31,927 nucleotides of DNA from UBA11540 sp045536425 (GCA_045536425.1 JAZSNN010000013.1:1-31927), one strand, 5' to 3'; shown: positions 21,994 to 31,652, numbered from the stretch's first letter. Notes: a model not told the origin generated them from the sequence alone. Translations and numbers: made by a program.

Positions 21994-22878
21994 ATGTCAA
22001 TTTTTGAGGCGTTAATTCAGGGCATAGTTCAGGGCTTGAGCGAATTTTTACCTATATCGAGCTCGGGTCATCTCTCGCTTTTGCAGTATTTCTTTGGCAT
22101 CAGCGGTGAGGCAGCGGCAAGCTATTCCATACTTTTACATTTTGGAACGCTCGTTGCGGTATTTGCCGCTTTCTACAAAACCATCTGGGCTTTGATTTTG
22201 GAATTTTTCAAGATGGTAAAAGACATCTTTACAAAGAAGTTCAGCATCAAAAACGCTTCTCCCGAACGAAGAATGGTGCTACTCATTATCGTGGCTGAGA
22301 TTCCGCTTTTATTCTTCTATTTTCTCAGCGATTTTTATACAAGGCTTTCTGCAGACACCGACATTGTGGTCGAGGGATTCTGCTTCCTTCTCACCTCGGC
22401 ACTTCTTTTCATCTCCGACCGAGTTGTAAAGGGTAAAAAGACAGCAGCGGATATGAGTTACAAGGACGCACTCATCATCGGTACTGTTCAAGGTATCGCT
22501 CCCCTACCGGGTCTTTCCCGCTCGGGCTCGACAATTTCCACGGGTCTTATGTGCGGACTCACGAGAGAGTATGCCGTTTCGTTTTCCTTCATTATGGGCA
22601 TCCCGCCCGTACTGATGGCAAACATTTTGGAGATAAAAGACCTTTTGGGTGGCGAATTTGACGGTGCTGTCGCTCCGCTCGAGCCCATACAGAGCATCAT
22701 CGGCATTGTCGTGGCGGCGGTTGTAGGCTTTGCTTCGATAAAGATGGTAAACTTCCTCGTCAAAAACGACAAATTTACTATATTCGCGTGGTACACGCTC
22801 GTGCTCGGTCTTGTGACCGTTATACTGGGAATCATCGGTCTTGTAATCGGTCATCCCGTATTCACCTTTAGTGTTTGA
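21994..22878 (+). CDS. uppP: undecaprenyl-diphosphatase (UppP/BacA)
   Basis: 294-residue membrane enzyme that removes a phosphate from undecaprenyl pyrophosphate, recycling the lipid carrier for cell-wall synthesis. The two active-site motifs are present: QGLSEFLPISSSGH (E17, H26) and PLPGLSRSGSTIS. Around eight hydrophobic segments. AAGGAGA precedes the ATG. It sits between ylzJ and ftsK in the same operon, which is not the usual place. Confidence 0.95.
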   Translation: MSIFEALIQGIVQGLSEFLPISSSGHLSLLQYFFGISGEAAASYSILLHFGTLVAVFAAFYKTIWALILEFFKMVKDIFTKKFSIKNASPERRMVLLIIVAEIPLLFFYFLSDFYTRLSADTDIVVEGFCFLLTSALLFISDRVVKGKKTAADMSYKDALIIGTVQGIAPLPGLSRSGSTISTGLMCGLTREYAVSFSFIMGIPPVLMANILEIKDLLGGEFDGAVAPLEPIQSIIGIVVAAVVGFASIKMVNFLVKNDKFTIFAWYTLVLGLVTVILGIIGLVIGHPVFTFSV

Positions 22879-22889
22879 GAGGTATAAAA

Positions 22890-25451
22890 ATGGCTAACAA
22901 AAAAAGAAGAAGTACAAAAAAGAGCGAATCCAAAGCTAACACAAACAAAAAGGAGCTCGACGAAAAGCAGCTCAAGTATAAAAAGCAGGTGAAAGCCATT
23001 GTCGCATTTGCGGTGGGTGTATTTCTGTTCTTTTTGAGTATTCTCGATTTGGGAAGCTTTTGGGGATTTATGAGAAACTGCCTGTTTGGTATGTTCGGCT
23101 GGTGCGGTTTTCTCATTGCTCCCATCGTTATCTACATATCGGTCATTGCGGCTTTTGACCGTCCCGGTGCTTCGACACTTGTAAGAACACTCGGCGGTGT
23201 CGTGCTGGTGCTTCTGCTGTCTGCCTTGACGCAGGCTTTTTCCTCTGTCGATATAACAACTACCGGTTTTGCAGATACCTTCAAGGTACTGTTTGAATCG
23301 GGTGTTGCGCTAAAGAGCGGCGGTGTTGCGGCTGTACTTATCGGTTGGCCTCTCATCAAGCTTTTGACCAAGGTTGGCGCCACCATCGTTATGATAATTT
23401 TGGTGTTTGTGCTTCTGCTCATAATAACGGGCACAACACTTTCCGATTTTCTCAGAAAAGCAAGCAAGCCCGTTCGCAAGATACAGAGTGAGTATCACGA
23501 GTTTGCTGAAAAGCGCAAGCAGGCAAAGTTTAATATCGACGTTCCTATAGACGAAAACAAGCCTGACGAGCTTCCCCAGCATCCCGTAACCTCCAACAAA
23601 ACAAAGCTCACCGAGGCGGCAGCAGGGCTCACCAAGGTAGCTAGTCTGAAGCCGGTTGACGAGGTTGAGGACGATGCCGAAATCATTCCCTCAGCCGAGG
23701 ACATAAACAGACCCGCTCTGCAGATTGACGACATCGTGCAGAAGGTAGTTTCCAAAAAACAGCCTACCCCCGCTCCTGCGACCAACCCGCTCATTGCAGC
23801 GGCTGCAGCAACCCGCGAAATTCCCGAGGACAAGCTGGTAACCGTCACCGAATTTGACGAAGCTGCCGAAGCGGAAAAGCAGATGACCCGCGAGGAAGTT
23901 GAGGAGCAGACAGGTGCTTTTGTACAAGAGGTTATCGAAAACATCGAGGAAAAAGCGGTTTACCACTTCCCGCCGATTTCCCTTCTCACCGAAGCCGACA
24001 ACGTTAACGAAGAAAACATCGAGCAGGAGCTTCGCTCCAACGCTCAGAAGCTTGTTGAAACCTTGCAGAGCTTTGGTGTGCAGACTAGAATCACCGACAT
24101 CTGCCGCGGTCCTGCGGTTACAAGATATGAGCTTCAGCCCTCTGCAGGTGTTAAGATAAGCAAGATTACGGGACTTTCCGACGACATCGCGCTAAATCTC
24201 GCGACTTCGGGTGTTCGTATCGAGGCTCCTATCCCCAACAAAGCGGCTGTAGGTATCGAGGTACCCAACAAGAACGTCAGCATCGTTCGTATCCGCGATA
24301 TCATCGATTCCAACGAATTTGTAGATGCAAAGAGCGATTTGTCCTTTGCAATCGGTAAAAACATCGACGGTAAGATTGCAATCGGTGACATCTCCAAGAT
24401 GCCACACGTACTCATTGCGGGTGCTACTGGTTCGGGTAAATCGGTCTGCATCAATTCTATGATTGTGAGTCTTTTGTACAAATCCTCACCCGATGACGTT
24501 CGACTTCTTATGATAGACCCGAAGGTTGTTGAACTCGGTGTTTACAACGGAATTCCACATCTTCTTGTTCCCGTTGTCACTGACCCGAGAAAAGCCGCAG
24601 GTGCTCTAAACTGGGCGGTTACAGAGATGCTCAACCGTTACAAGCTGTTTGCCGACACCGGTGTTCGCGACCTCAAGGGCTACAACAAGCTTGCAGAAAC
24701 CAAGGACGACATCAAGGCGCTTCCGCACATCGTTATTATCATCGACGAGCTTGCCGATCTTATGATGGCGGCTCCCAACGAGGTTGAGGATGCTATCTGC
24801 CGTTTGGCACAGATGGCTCGTGCGGCGGGTATGCACCTTGTTATTGCAACGCAAAGACCCTCTGTTGACGTTATCACAGGTGTCATCAAGGCTAACATTC
24901 CTAGCCGTGTTGCGTTTGCGGTATCGTCGCAGGTCGACTCCAGAACCATCATCGACGCGGGCGGCGCTGAAAAGCTTCTCGGACGCGGTGATATGCTCTA
25001 CTATCCGATGGGAACATCAAAGCCCATTCGTATTCAGGGTTGTTTTGTTACAGACTCCGAGGTAGAGAGTGTCGTTGAATTTATTAAATCCGGCAAGGCT
25101 GCCGATTATGACGAGCACATCAGCGAAGAGATAAACCGTCTTGCCGCTCAGGAAAAGGCAAAGAATACCGCTCGTGACAGCGACGGTGCTGATTCAAGCG
25201 ACGAGGACGAGATGCTCCCGCAGGCTATTGAGGTTGTCGTCGAGGCAGGGCAGGCTTCTACCTCTTTGTTGCAGAGAAAGCTGAAGCTCGGATATGCAAG
25301 AGCGGCGAGAATCATCGACCAACTCGAAGGTCGCGGTATTGTAGGTCCCTTTGAGGGCGCAAAGCCGAGACAGGTACTTATCACAAGACAGCAATGGATC
25401 GAAATGACTATGAGAAATGCCCCCGAAGCAACGGGCGCGTTTGAGGAATAA
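22890..25451 (+). CDS. ftsK: DNA translocase FtsK/SpoIIIE
   Basis: 853 residues. A Lys-rich N-terminus is followed by four hydrophobic segments (about 30-200), then an acidic, Pro-containing linker. The motor has Walker A GATGSGKS at about 511-518, Walker B VIIIDELADLMM and the FtsK stretch LVIATQRPSVDVITGVIKANIPSRVAF. The C-terminal winged-helix gamma domain (LLQRKLKLGYARAARIIDQLEGRGIVGP) reads KOPS/SRS-type DNA signals. Moves DNA through the division or sporulation septum. Start at ATG 22890 (GAGAGG upstream), not the TTG at 22875 that overlaps uppP. The tepA-ylzJ context favours a SpoIIIE-like role. Confidence 0.95.
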   Translation: MANKKRRSTKKSESKANTNKKELDEKQLKYKKQVKAIVAFAVGVFLFFLSILDLGSFWGFMRNCLFGMFGWCGFLIAPIVIYISVIAAFDRPGASTLVRTLGGVVLVLLLSALTQAFSSVDITTTGFADTFKVLFESGVALKSGGVAAVLIGWPLIKLLTKVGATIVMIILVFVLLLIITGTTLSDFLRKASKPVRKIQSEYHEFAEKRKQAKFNIDVPIDENKPDELPQHPVTSNKTKLTEAAAGLTKVASLKPVDEVEDDAEIIPSAEDINRPALQIDDIVQKVVSKKQPTPAPATNPLIAAAAATREIPEDKLVTVTEFDEAAEAEKQMTREEVEEQTGAFVQEVIENIEEKAVYHFPPISLLTEADNVNEENIEQELRSNAQKLVETLQSFGVQTRITDICRGPAVTRYELQPSAGVKISKITGLSDDIALNLATSGVRIEAPIPNKAAVGIEVPNKNVSIVRIRDIIDSNEFVDAKSDLSFAIGKNIDGKIAIGDISKMPHVLIAGATGSGKSVCINSMIVSLLYKSSPDDVRLLMIDPKVVELGVYNGIPHLLVPVVTDPRKAAGALNWAVTEMLNRYKLFADTGVRDLKGYNKLAETKDDIKALPHIVIIIDELADLMMAAPNEVEDAICRLAQMARAAGMHLVIATQRPSVDVITGVIKANIPSRVAFAVSSQVDSRTIIDAGGAEKLLGRGDMLYYPMGTSKPIRIQGCFVTDSEVESVVEFIKSGKAADYDEHISEEINRLAAQEKAKNTARDSDGADSSDEDEMLPQAIEVVVEAGQASTSLLQRKLKLGYARAARIIDQLEGRGIVGPFEGAKPRQVLITRQQWIEMTMRNAPEATGAFEE

Positions 25452-25468
25452 ATCAGGAGGACCCTATT

Positions 25469-26734
25469 ATGAGAGACGAAACAAAATGCCTGCACGCAGG
25501 CTACACACCCAAAAACGGCGAACCCCGCGTGGTGCCGATAGTACAGAGCACCACCTATGTATACGATTCTACAGCAGAGGTTGCGGCAGTGTTTGACGAC
25601 CCCACAAAATCGCTCATCTATTCCCGTTTTGAAAACCCCACAGTTATGGCGGTTGAGGAAAAGATTGCGGCACTTGAGGGTGGCGTTGGTGCTATGTGCA
25701 CCTCGTCGGGTCAGGCAGCTTCGCTTTTGACCATTCTCAACATCTGCAAGGCGGGCGACAGCATTATCAGCGTTGCTGAGATTTATGGTGGAACATTCAA
25801 TCTTTTCGCATACACCTTTAAAAAGCTCGGTATCGAGTGCATCTTCGTTGACAAGAACGACACCGACGAGAACATCAAAAAGGCGTTCAAGCCAAACACA
25901 AAGGCTTTCTTTGGCGAGACCATTGCTAACCCCGCTCTTTCTGTTCTCGACATCGAGCGTTTTGCTAACATCGCTCACGAAATGGGCGTTCCGCTCATCG
26001 TTGACAACACCTTTGCTACACCTGTTCTCTGCAAGCCTATCGAGTATGGCGCAGACATCGTTATCCATTCCACAACAAAGTATATGGACGGACACGCTTT
26101 GCAGGTTGGCGGTGTTATTGTTGACAGCGGTAACTTTAACTGGGCAAACGGAAACTTCCCCGAATTTACCGAGCCTGACGAGTCGTATCACGGCATTGTT
26201 TACACCGAAAAATATGGCAAGGCGGCATTCATTATCAAAGCTAGAATGCAGTTGATGCGCGACTTTGGTGCTTATCCTTCTGCACATTCCGCTTTCCTTC
26301 TCAATCTCGGACTCGAGACCCTTGCGGTCAGAATGAAGCAGTACTGCGAGAACGCGCAGACCGTTGCTGAATTCCTTGAAAATTGCGACAAGGTCGAGAG
26401 TGTCACCTATCCCGGACTCAAGAGTGACAAAAAGAACTACGAGCTCGCGCAAAAGTATCTCAAAGGTACGAGCGGTGTTATCTCCTTTGTTATCAAGGGT
26501 GGCAGAGAGGCTGCTATGAAGTGGATGGATTCCCTCAAACTCGCTTCCAATCAGGTACACGTTGCAGACATCCGCACCTGCGTCCTTCACCCCGCAAGCG
26601 AGACACACAGACAGCTCACCGACGAGCAGCTTGTCGCGGCAGGAATTGACGCAGGAATGGTCAGACTTTCCGTTGGTCTTGAGAACATTGATGATATTCT
26701 TGCAGACCTCAAGCAAGGCTTTGACACTATATAA
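25469..26734 (+). CDS. O-acetylhomoserine sulfhydrylase-like PLP enzyme (Cys/Met metabolism family)
   Basis: 421 residues, full length for MetY-type enzymes that make homocysteine from O-acetylhomoserine and sulphide. The PLP lysine is K204 in HSTTKYMDGH; D179 in VDNTFATP contacts the pyridine nitrogen. The start DETKCLHAGYTP and the YSRFENPT segment fit OAH sulfhydrylase better than cystathionine lyases, though related gamma-lyases cannot be excluded by eye. AGGAGG precedes the ATG. Only 17 nt from ftsK, so probably at the end of that operon. Confidence 0.9.
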   Translation: MRDETKCLHAGYTPKNGEPRVVPIVQSTTYVYDSTAEVAAVFDDPTKSLIYSRFENPTVMAVEEKIAALEGGVGAMCTSSGQAASLLTILNICKAGDSIISVAEIYGGTFNLFAYTFKKLGIECIFVDKNDTDENIKKAFKPNTKAFFGETIANPALSVLDIERFANIAHEMGVPLIVDNTFATPVLCKPIEYGADIVIHSTTKYMDGHALQVGGVIVDSGNFNWANGNFPEFTEPDESYHGIVYTEKYGKAAFIIKARMQLMRDFGAYPSAHSAFLLNLGLETLAVRMKQYCENAQTVAEFLENCDKVESVTYPGLKSDKKNYELAQKYLKGTSGVISFVIKGGREAAMKWMDSLKLASNQVHVADIRTCVLHPASETHRQLTDEQLVAAGIDAGMVRLSVGLENIDDILADLKQGFDTI

Positions 26735-26750
26735 TATTCAAAAGAAACGA

Positions 26751-26784
26751 CGGTGCGGTCAAAAAGACCGCGCCGCTTTTGTTT
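26751..26784. terminator. bidirectional terminator between metY-like gene and dnaJ
   Basis: CGGTGCGGTC (26751-26760) pairs with 26766-26775 (one G-U) around AAAAA, followed by TTTTGTTT. On the minus strand it is followed by a T-rich tract and ends the heat-shock operon; the dnaJ stop lies at 26783. Confidence 0.82.
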
Positions 26785-27946
26785 AAATAAAAAACACATC
26801 CTTTAGTTTATCAAAGAAGTTCTTGCGTTTCTCGTAGTTTTTGTCGTCCTCGCTGAGCGCTTCGAACTCTCTGAGGGCTTCTTTTTGTTTGGAGGACAGA
26901 TTCTTGGGAACCTCGATATTGACCTTTACGTACTGGTCGCCTCTGCCCTTGCTATTTAAGTACTGAATACCCTTACCCTTGAGTCTAAAGGTTGTTCCCG
27001 CCTGTGTGCCCTCGGGTATCTGATATTTAACCCTGCCATCGACGGTGGGGACAGTGAGCTCAGCACCGAAAACCGCCTGTGTGAAGGTTATCGGGATGGT
27101 GCACCAAACGTCGTAGCCATCGCGCTCAAAAAGTGCATCGGGACGTACAGAAACTGTTACCAAGAGGTCTCCGTAGCCACCGCCGTTTGTTCCCGCTTCG
27201 CCTCTACCGCCGATAGAGATGGTCTGTCCGTCGTTGATACCAGCAGGGATGGAAATCTCAAGCGTGTGAGATTTTCTCATTCGACCCGTTCCCGAGCAGG
27301 TGGGACAAGGATTCTTTATAACCTTTCCTTTTCCTCCGCATCTGGAGCAAGCCTTTTGGGTCTGCACCATACCAAACGGTGTTCTCTGGGTCATATTGAC
27401 ACGACCTGTACCGTGACAATCGGGGCAGGTTTCGGGCGAAGAGCCAACTGCGGCACCCGAACCGTTACAGGAGGTACATCTGTCAACAGACGGATAGGTT
27501 ACCTCTTTTTTCACACCGTGAGCCGCTTCCATAAACGAAACGGTAACATTGATATTGATATCCCTACCGCGTTGCGGAGCGTTGGGATTCTGTCGTCTGG
27601 AGCCGCCGCCAAAGCCGCCGAAAAAGCTACCGAAGATATCACCGAGGTCGTCGAAATCGAATCCGCCCATTCCGCCAAAGCCACCATAGCCGCCACCGCC
27701 ACCCGCGTTGTAGGACGGGTCAACTCCCGCGTGGCCAAACTGGTCATAGCGGGCTCTCTTTTGTGGGTCGGAGAGGATTTCGTAGGCTTCGCTTACCTCT
27801 TTGAACTTGGCTTCGGTTTCCTTGTCATTTGGGTTTAGGTCGGGGTGATACTGTTTTGCCAGCTTTCTATATGCTTTTTTTATTTCATCGTCTGTGCTTG
27901 TCTTGGAAACGCCAAGCACGTCATAAAAATCTCTTTTCTCTGCCAA
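26783..27946 (-). CDS. dnaJ: chaperone DnaJ
   Basis: 387-residue co-chaperone that delivers unfolded protein to DnaK and triggers its ATPase. J domain at 5-70 with HPD at 34-36, Gly/Phe-rich region about 72-118. The zinc domain at 157-222 has four CxxCxGxG motifs (CTSCNGSG, CPDCHGTG, CSRCGGKG, CPTCSGTG). The substrate-binding C-terminal domains are complete. Last gene of the hrcA operon. Confidence 0.98.
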   Translation of the reverse strand: MAEKRDFYDVLGVSKTSTDDEIKKAYRKLAKQYHPDLNPNDKETEAKFKEVSEAYEILSDPQKRARYDQFGHAGVDPSYNAGGGGGYGGFGGMGGFDFDDLGDIFGSFFGGFGGGSRRQNPNAPQRGRDININVTVSFMEAAHGVKKEVTYPSVDRCTSCNGSGAAVGSSPETCPDCHGTGRVNMTQRTPFGMVQTQKACSRCGGKGKVIKNPCPTCSGTGRMRKSHTLEISIPAGINDGQTISIGGRGEAGTNGGGYGDLLVTVSVRPDALFERDGYDVWCTIPITFTQAVFGAELTVPTVDGRVKYQIPEGTQAGTTFRLKGKGIQYLNSKGRGDQYVKVNIEVPKNLSSKQKEALREFEALSEDDKNYEKRKNFFDKLKDVFFI

Positions 27947-27975
27947 AGGTATGCCCTCGCTTTTAAATGGGTATA

Positions 27976-27997
27976 GGGCACACGCATTTGTGCGCCC
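27976..27997 (-). other. dnaK-dnaJ intergenic hairpin
   Basis: Eight-bp stem (one G-U): 27976-27983 with 27990-27997, 6-nt loop. No U-run follows on the minus strand, so it is not a full terminator. It could stabilise the 3' end of the upstream hrcA-grpE-dnaK message or lower dnaJ expression. Confidence 0.5.
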
Positions 27998-28006
27998 TTA
28001 AATCCC

Positions 28007-29836
28007 TTAGTTGTTATCGTCTACGTCCTTGTACTCTGCATCAACATAGTCTGCACCTGCGTTATTTCCCGCATCTGCTCCGGGCTGTGCCTGCTGCTGA
28101 GCCGCTGTTTCCTGATAGATTCTTGTGCTGATTTCATAGAGCTTCTTCTGGAGGTCTTCCATCTTAGCCTTGATATCGTCTGTATTATCGCCTTTATTAG
28201 CTTCCTTGAGAGCATTAAGCTTTGTTTCAAGCTCGCTCTTCTCGTCAGCCTTTATCTTATCGCCGAGGTCGGTGATGGTCTTTTCGGTCTGATATACTGT
28301 CTGGTCAGCGTTATTCTTGATATCAATAACCTCGCGGCGTTTCTTATCCTCGGAAGCATACTGCTCAGCTTCCTTGACTGCCTTTTCAACGTCTTCCTTG
28401 GACATATTGGTGGAGGATGTGATGGTTACCTTCTGCTCCTTGCCTGTGCCGAGGTCCTTTGCAGAAACGTTTACGATGCCGTTAGCGTCGATATCGAAGG
28501 TAACCTCAATCTGAGGAATTCCGCGGGGTGCGGGAGCGATACCGTCGAGTCTGAACATACCGAGCGTCTTGTTGTCGGCAGCCATCTCACGCTCACCCTG
28601 AAGAATGTGGATATCAACAGAGGTCTGGTTGTCAGCCGCTGTGGAGAAGACCTGACTCTTCTTGGTGGGGATGGTTGTGTTTCTATCAATAATTCTTGTG
28701 CAAACTCCGCCGAGGGTCTCAAGACCGAGGGAGAGAGGTGTTACGTCCAAAAGGAGAAGTCCTTTAACTTCACCTGCGAGAACGCCACCCTGAAGTGCTG
28801 CGCCAAGTGCTACGCACTCATCGGGGTTGATACCCTTGAAGGGGTCTTTTCCTGTGAGGTTTTTAACTGCTTCCTGAACTGCGGGGATTCTCGAAGAACC
28901 GCCGACGAGAAGGATTTTATCAAGCTGTGCGGCGGTGAGTCCTGCATCGGAAAGCGCCTGACGAACGGGGCCCATTGTAGCTTCGACGAGGTCTGCTGTG
29001 AGCTCGTTGAACTTTGCTCTTGTGAGGGTGATATCCATATGCTTGGGGCCTGTTGCATCTGCAGTGATGAAGGGAAGGTTTACAGCGGTCTGGGTCATAC
29101 CGGAAAGCTCAATCTTAGCTTTCTCAGCAGCCTCTTTGAGTCTCTGCATTGCCATCTTGTCAGAAGAAAGGTCGATGCCGGAATCCTTTTTGAACTCGCT
29201 GACGAGGTGTTTCATAATTCTCTCGTCGAAGTCGTCACCACCGAGGCGGTTGTTACCTGCGGTTGCAAGAACCTCCTGCACGCCGTCGCCCATCTCGATG
29301 ATGGAAACGTCGAAGGTACCGCCGCCGAGGTCGTATACCATAATCTTCTGCTCGTTTTCTTTATCAATGCCGTATGCAAGTGCTGCTGCGGTAGGCTCGT
29401 TGATGATTCTCTTTACCTCGAGACCTGCGATTTTACCTGCATCCTTTGTTGCCTGACGCTGTGCGTCGGAGAAGTAGGCAGGAACTGTGATAACAGCCTC
29501 TGTTACTGTCTCGCCGAGGTATGCCTCTGCATCAGCCTTGAGCTTTTGGAGAATCATTGCAGAAATCTCTTGGGGAGTATACTTTTTGCCGTCGATATCG
29601 ACGTTATAGTCAGAGCCCATGTTTCTTTTTATAGAGATAACTGTTCTATCGGGGTTGGTTACTGCCTGACGCTTTGCAACCTGACCGACAAGTCTTTCAC
29701 CTGTTTTCTGAAATCCTACTACCGAAGGGGTTGTTCTCGCACCGTCGGCGTTTGGAATTACGACGGCCTCGCCGCCTTCCATTACTGCTACACAAGAGTT
29801 TGTTGTACCCAAGTCAATACCAATAATCTTGCTCAT
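28007..29836 (-). CDS. dnaK: chaperone DnaK (Hsp70)
   Basis: 609 residues. The ATPase domain starts IIGIDLGTTNSCVAV, with VYDLGGGTFDVSI and ILLVGGSSRIPAV. The linker LLLLDVTPLSLG leads into the substrate-binding domain and lid, ending in the Gln/Ala/Asp-rich tail with DADYVDAEYKDVDD-like acidic residues. Lacks the ~24-residue insert of proteobacterial DnaK, as expected for Firmicutes. AAAAGGAGAAAAG precedes the ATG. Confidence 0.98.
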   Translation of the reverse strand: MSKIIGIDLGTTNSCVAVMEGGEAVVIPNADGARTTPSVVGFQKTGERLVGQVAKRQAVTNPDRTVISIKRNMGSDYNVDIDGKKYTPQEISAMILQKLKADAEAYLGETVTEAVITVPAYFSDAQRQATKDAGKIAGLEVKRIINEPTAAALAYGIDKENEQKIMVYDLGGGTFDVSIIEMGDGVQEVLATAGNNRLGGDDFDERIMKHLVSEFKKDSGIDLSSDKMAMQRLKEAAEKAKIELSGMTQTAVNLPFITADATGPKHMDITLTRAKFNELTADLVEATMGPVRQALSDAGLTAAQLDKILLVGGSSRIPAVQEAVKNLTGKDPFKGINPDECVALGAALQGGVLAGEVKGLLLLDVTPLSLGLETLGGVCTRIIDRNTTIPTKKSQVFSTAADNQTSVDIHILQGEREMAADNKTLGMFRLDGIAPAPRGIPQIEVTFDIDANGIVNVSAKDLGTGKEQKVTITSSTNMSKEDVEKAVKEAEQYASEDKKRREVIDIKNNADQTVYQTEKTITDLGDKIKADEKSELETKLNALKEANKGDNTDDIKAKMEDLQKKLYEISTRIYQETAAQQQAQPGADAGNNAGADYVDAEYKDVDDNN

Positions 29837-29891
29837 AATCTTTTCTCCTTTTATATAAATGATTTATTTTTTATTAAACAGCCATCGGCTG

Positions 29892-30386
29892 TCAGTTTGC
29901 TACCTTTACCATTGCGAAGCGGATAACCTTATCGCCGAGTTTATAGCCCTTTCTGAGCACCTCGACAACGGTGTTTTCCTCAACGCTATCGTCATCGACG
30001 TGCATTACAGCATTGTGCTCCTCGGGGTCAAAAGGCTGACCGACGGGGTTTATCTCGCTGACGTTGAGGGCTTTTAGGCTCTCTAACATCTGGTTGAATA
30101 TCATTTCCATTCCCTTTTTGAAGTTCTCGTCAGCGCACTCACTCTTGAGCGCGAATTCGAAGTTGTCAATAACGGGAAGCATTGTCTGCACCGCAAAGCT
30201 TATTGCATCGGGATAGATGGATTCTTTCTCTTTCTGGGTGCGTTTGCGGTAGTTATCGTATTCTGCCATCGTGCGAAGGAGTCTGTCGTTTAGCTCTTCG
30301 GCTTTCTTCTGCGCTTCTTCGAGCTCGTTTATCTCTTCGACAGCAGTCTCTTCGGTTTGTGTCATATTCTCGTTTGTTTCTGCCAA
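29892..30386 (-). CDS. grpE: nucleotide exchange factor GrpE
   Basis: 164 residues. An acidic N-terminal coiled coil (NELEEAQKKAEELNDRLLR) leads into the core with AEYDNYRKRTQKEKE, then the beta domain with GQPFDPEEHNAVMHV and VLRKGYKLGDKVIRFAMVKV. It exchanges ADP for ATP on DnaK. AGGAGG lies upstream, 12 nt after hrcA. Confidence 0.97.
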   Translation of the reverse strand: MAETNENMTQTEETAVEEINELEEAQKKAEELNDRLLRTMAEYDNYRKRTQKEKESIYPDAISFAVQTMLPVIDNFEFALKSECADENFKKGMEMIFNQMLESLKALNVSEINPVGQPFDPEEHNAVMHVDDDSVEENTVVEVLRKGYKLGDKVIRFAMVKVAN

Positions 30387-30398
30387 GGTCTTTTCCTC

Positions 30399-31484
30399 CT
30401 ATTTAAGTCCGCCTTCGAGTCTTGCTTTTGGACGGAAAACTCTCGTTACCGTTTCCTCGGAGTCGGTTATATCTTCCTCTATATCAAAAATTTTGCCCAT
30501 ATTCATAGCAAAATACTCAAGGCAAGGAAGTATTCTTTTATAATCCTGTCTTATCGGTCCTAAAACTCCAATCACTCCGCCCGAGCCATTTGGAAGCTTG
30601 TATTCCTGCACCAGAATACTTGCGTCCTCCAGCTCTGCTCTATGGCATTCCTTGCCGATACGGACGGTTTTTGAACCGATTTTAAAGAGGTTTTCTACCT
30701 CTTTTTCGTCATCGAGAAGCTTGAATATCTCATAGGCCGAATTTCTAAGATTCTCAAAGGACAACAGATTTAAATCTCCACAAAGGTGGATATTCGTCTT
30801 TAAAAGACTACACACAAGCTCGTATATAGCGGCGAGAAGCGGTGTGAAGAGAAGTATATTTTCCTTTGCGCTCATCGCGGTCTGTTGCATAAAGCTCTGT
30901 GTGAGCTCGCCGAGCTTCATTCCCTCGACCTTTTCGGTGAGCCAGTTTGAAAAATATTCCATAGCTCCCGCGTTCATATCATAGCCGAGTCTGAAGTTTT
31001 TGCTATGAACATCGCCGTTTGCGGTAATTATCACCGCAACCACGTTGTATGGCGACACCTTTATCATCTCTATGCGACTGATGCGCTCGTTAGCAGGGGT
31101 TGGTGCTGTTGTGACAACAGCGCAGCCTGTCATTGTGGCTACCGCCTCGGAAATCTGTTCGAGAAGTCCCTGCATATCTACCGCGCGAACATCAAAGATA
31201 TTGTCTATCCTTGCTTTCAGCTCGTCGTCGGGTTCTACGGGGTCCATCAAAAGATCGACGTACAGTCTGAGTCCGCGCTGTGACGGAATGCGTCCCGCTG
31301 AGGTATGGGGCTGTTCGAGAAGTCCAAGTTCAAAAAGCGACGCCATCTCGTTTCGAATAGTGGCAGGCGAAACACCCAAATCGGATATCTCCGCAAGGCT
31401 CTTTGAGCCAACGGGCTCCCCTGCCCTGATATACTCTTCGACTATCGCGGTCAGAATCTTCAGCTTTCTTTCACCGATCTCCAC
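30399..31484 (-). CDS. hrcA: heat-inducible transcription repressor HrcA
   Basis: 361 residues. The N-terminal winged helix (ERKLKILTAIVEEYIRAGEPVGSK, VSPATIRNEMASLFELGLLEQPHTSAGRIPS) binds CIRCE; the GAF-like middle and C-terminal domains follow. AAGGAG (31494-31489 region, minus) is 8 nt before the GTG at 31484, so this start is chosen over the GTG at 31493 that overlaps the ribosome site. It autoregulates the whole hrcA-grpE-dnaK-dnaJ operon, with activity kept by GroEL in characterised species. Confidence 0.96.
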   Translation of the reverse strand: MEIGERKLKILTAIVEEYIRAGEPVGSKSLAEISDLGVSPATIRNEMASLFELGLLEQPHTSAGRIPSQRGLRLYVDLLMDPVEPDDELKARIDNIFDVRAVDMQGLLEQISEAVATMTGCAVVTTAPTPANERISRIEMIKVSPYNVVAVIITANGDVHSKNFRLGYDMNAGAMEYFSNWLTEKVEGMKLGELTQSFMQQTAMSAKENILLFTPLLAAIYELVCSLLKTNIHLCGDLNLLSFENLRNSAYEIFKLLDDEKEVENLFKIGSKTVRIGKECHRAELEDASILVQEYKLPNGSGGVIGVLGPIRQDYKRILPCLEYFAMNMGKIFDIEEDITDSEETVTRVFRPKARLEGGLK

Positions 31485-31502
31485 CGTTTTCACTCCTTAC
31501 GA

Positions 31503-31529
31503 TTAGCACTCTTTGGTGTCGAGTGCTAA
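31503..31529 (-). promoter_or_regulatory. CIRCE operator
   Basis: TTAGCACTC (31503-31511), 9-nt spacer, GAGTGCTAA (31521-31529): an exact consensus CIRCE. It lies in the 5' leader of hrcA just after the predicted transcription start, where HrcA blocks initiation. Confidence 0.98.
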
Positions 31530-31539
31530 CTACAATAAT

Positions 31540-31568
31540 AATGTACCACTAATCTTCAGTTTTGTCAA
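31540..31568 (-). promoter_or_regulatory. sigma-A promoter of the hrcA operon
   Basis: Minus strand TTGACA (31568-31563), 17-nt spacer, TACATT (31545-31540). It is positioned so that transcription starts at or just before CIRCE. Confidence 0.85.
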
Positions 31569-31608
31569 TACCCTTAACAAAAAATTCACTCTTTTTTCTC
31601 AGTTTTAC

Positions 31609-31640
31609 AAAAAATTGCCCGTCACCGATAAGGTGACGGG
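31609..31640 (-). terminator. terminator of the AI-2E transporter gene
   Basis: CCCGTCACC (31618-31626) pairs perfectly with GGTGACGGG (31632-31640) around GATAA. On the minus strand it is followed by CAATTTTTTG. Separates the upstream gene from the hrcA promoter. Confidence 0.88.
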
Positions 31641-31652
31641 TCGGGTTATTTT

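Noticed and set aside
25148..26716. Minus-strand frame of 522 codons opposite ftsK and the sulfhydrylase
   Set aside because: Shadow of two real genes with complete motifs; no ribosome site or domain.
28607..29926. Plus-strand frame of 439 codons opposite dnaK
   Set aside because: Antisense of dnaK, a known source of long spurious frames; the Cys-rich product has no domain.
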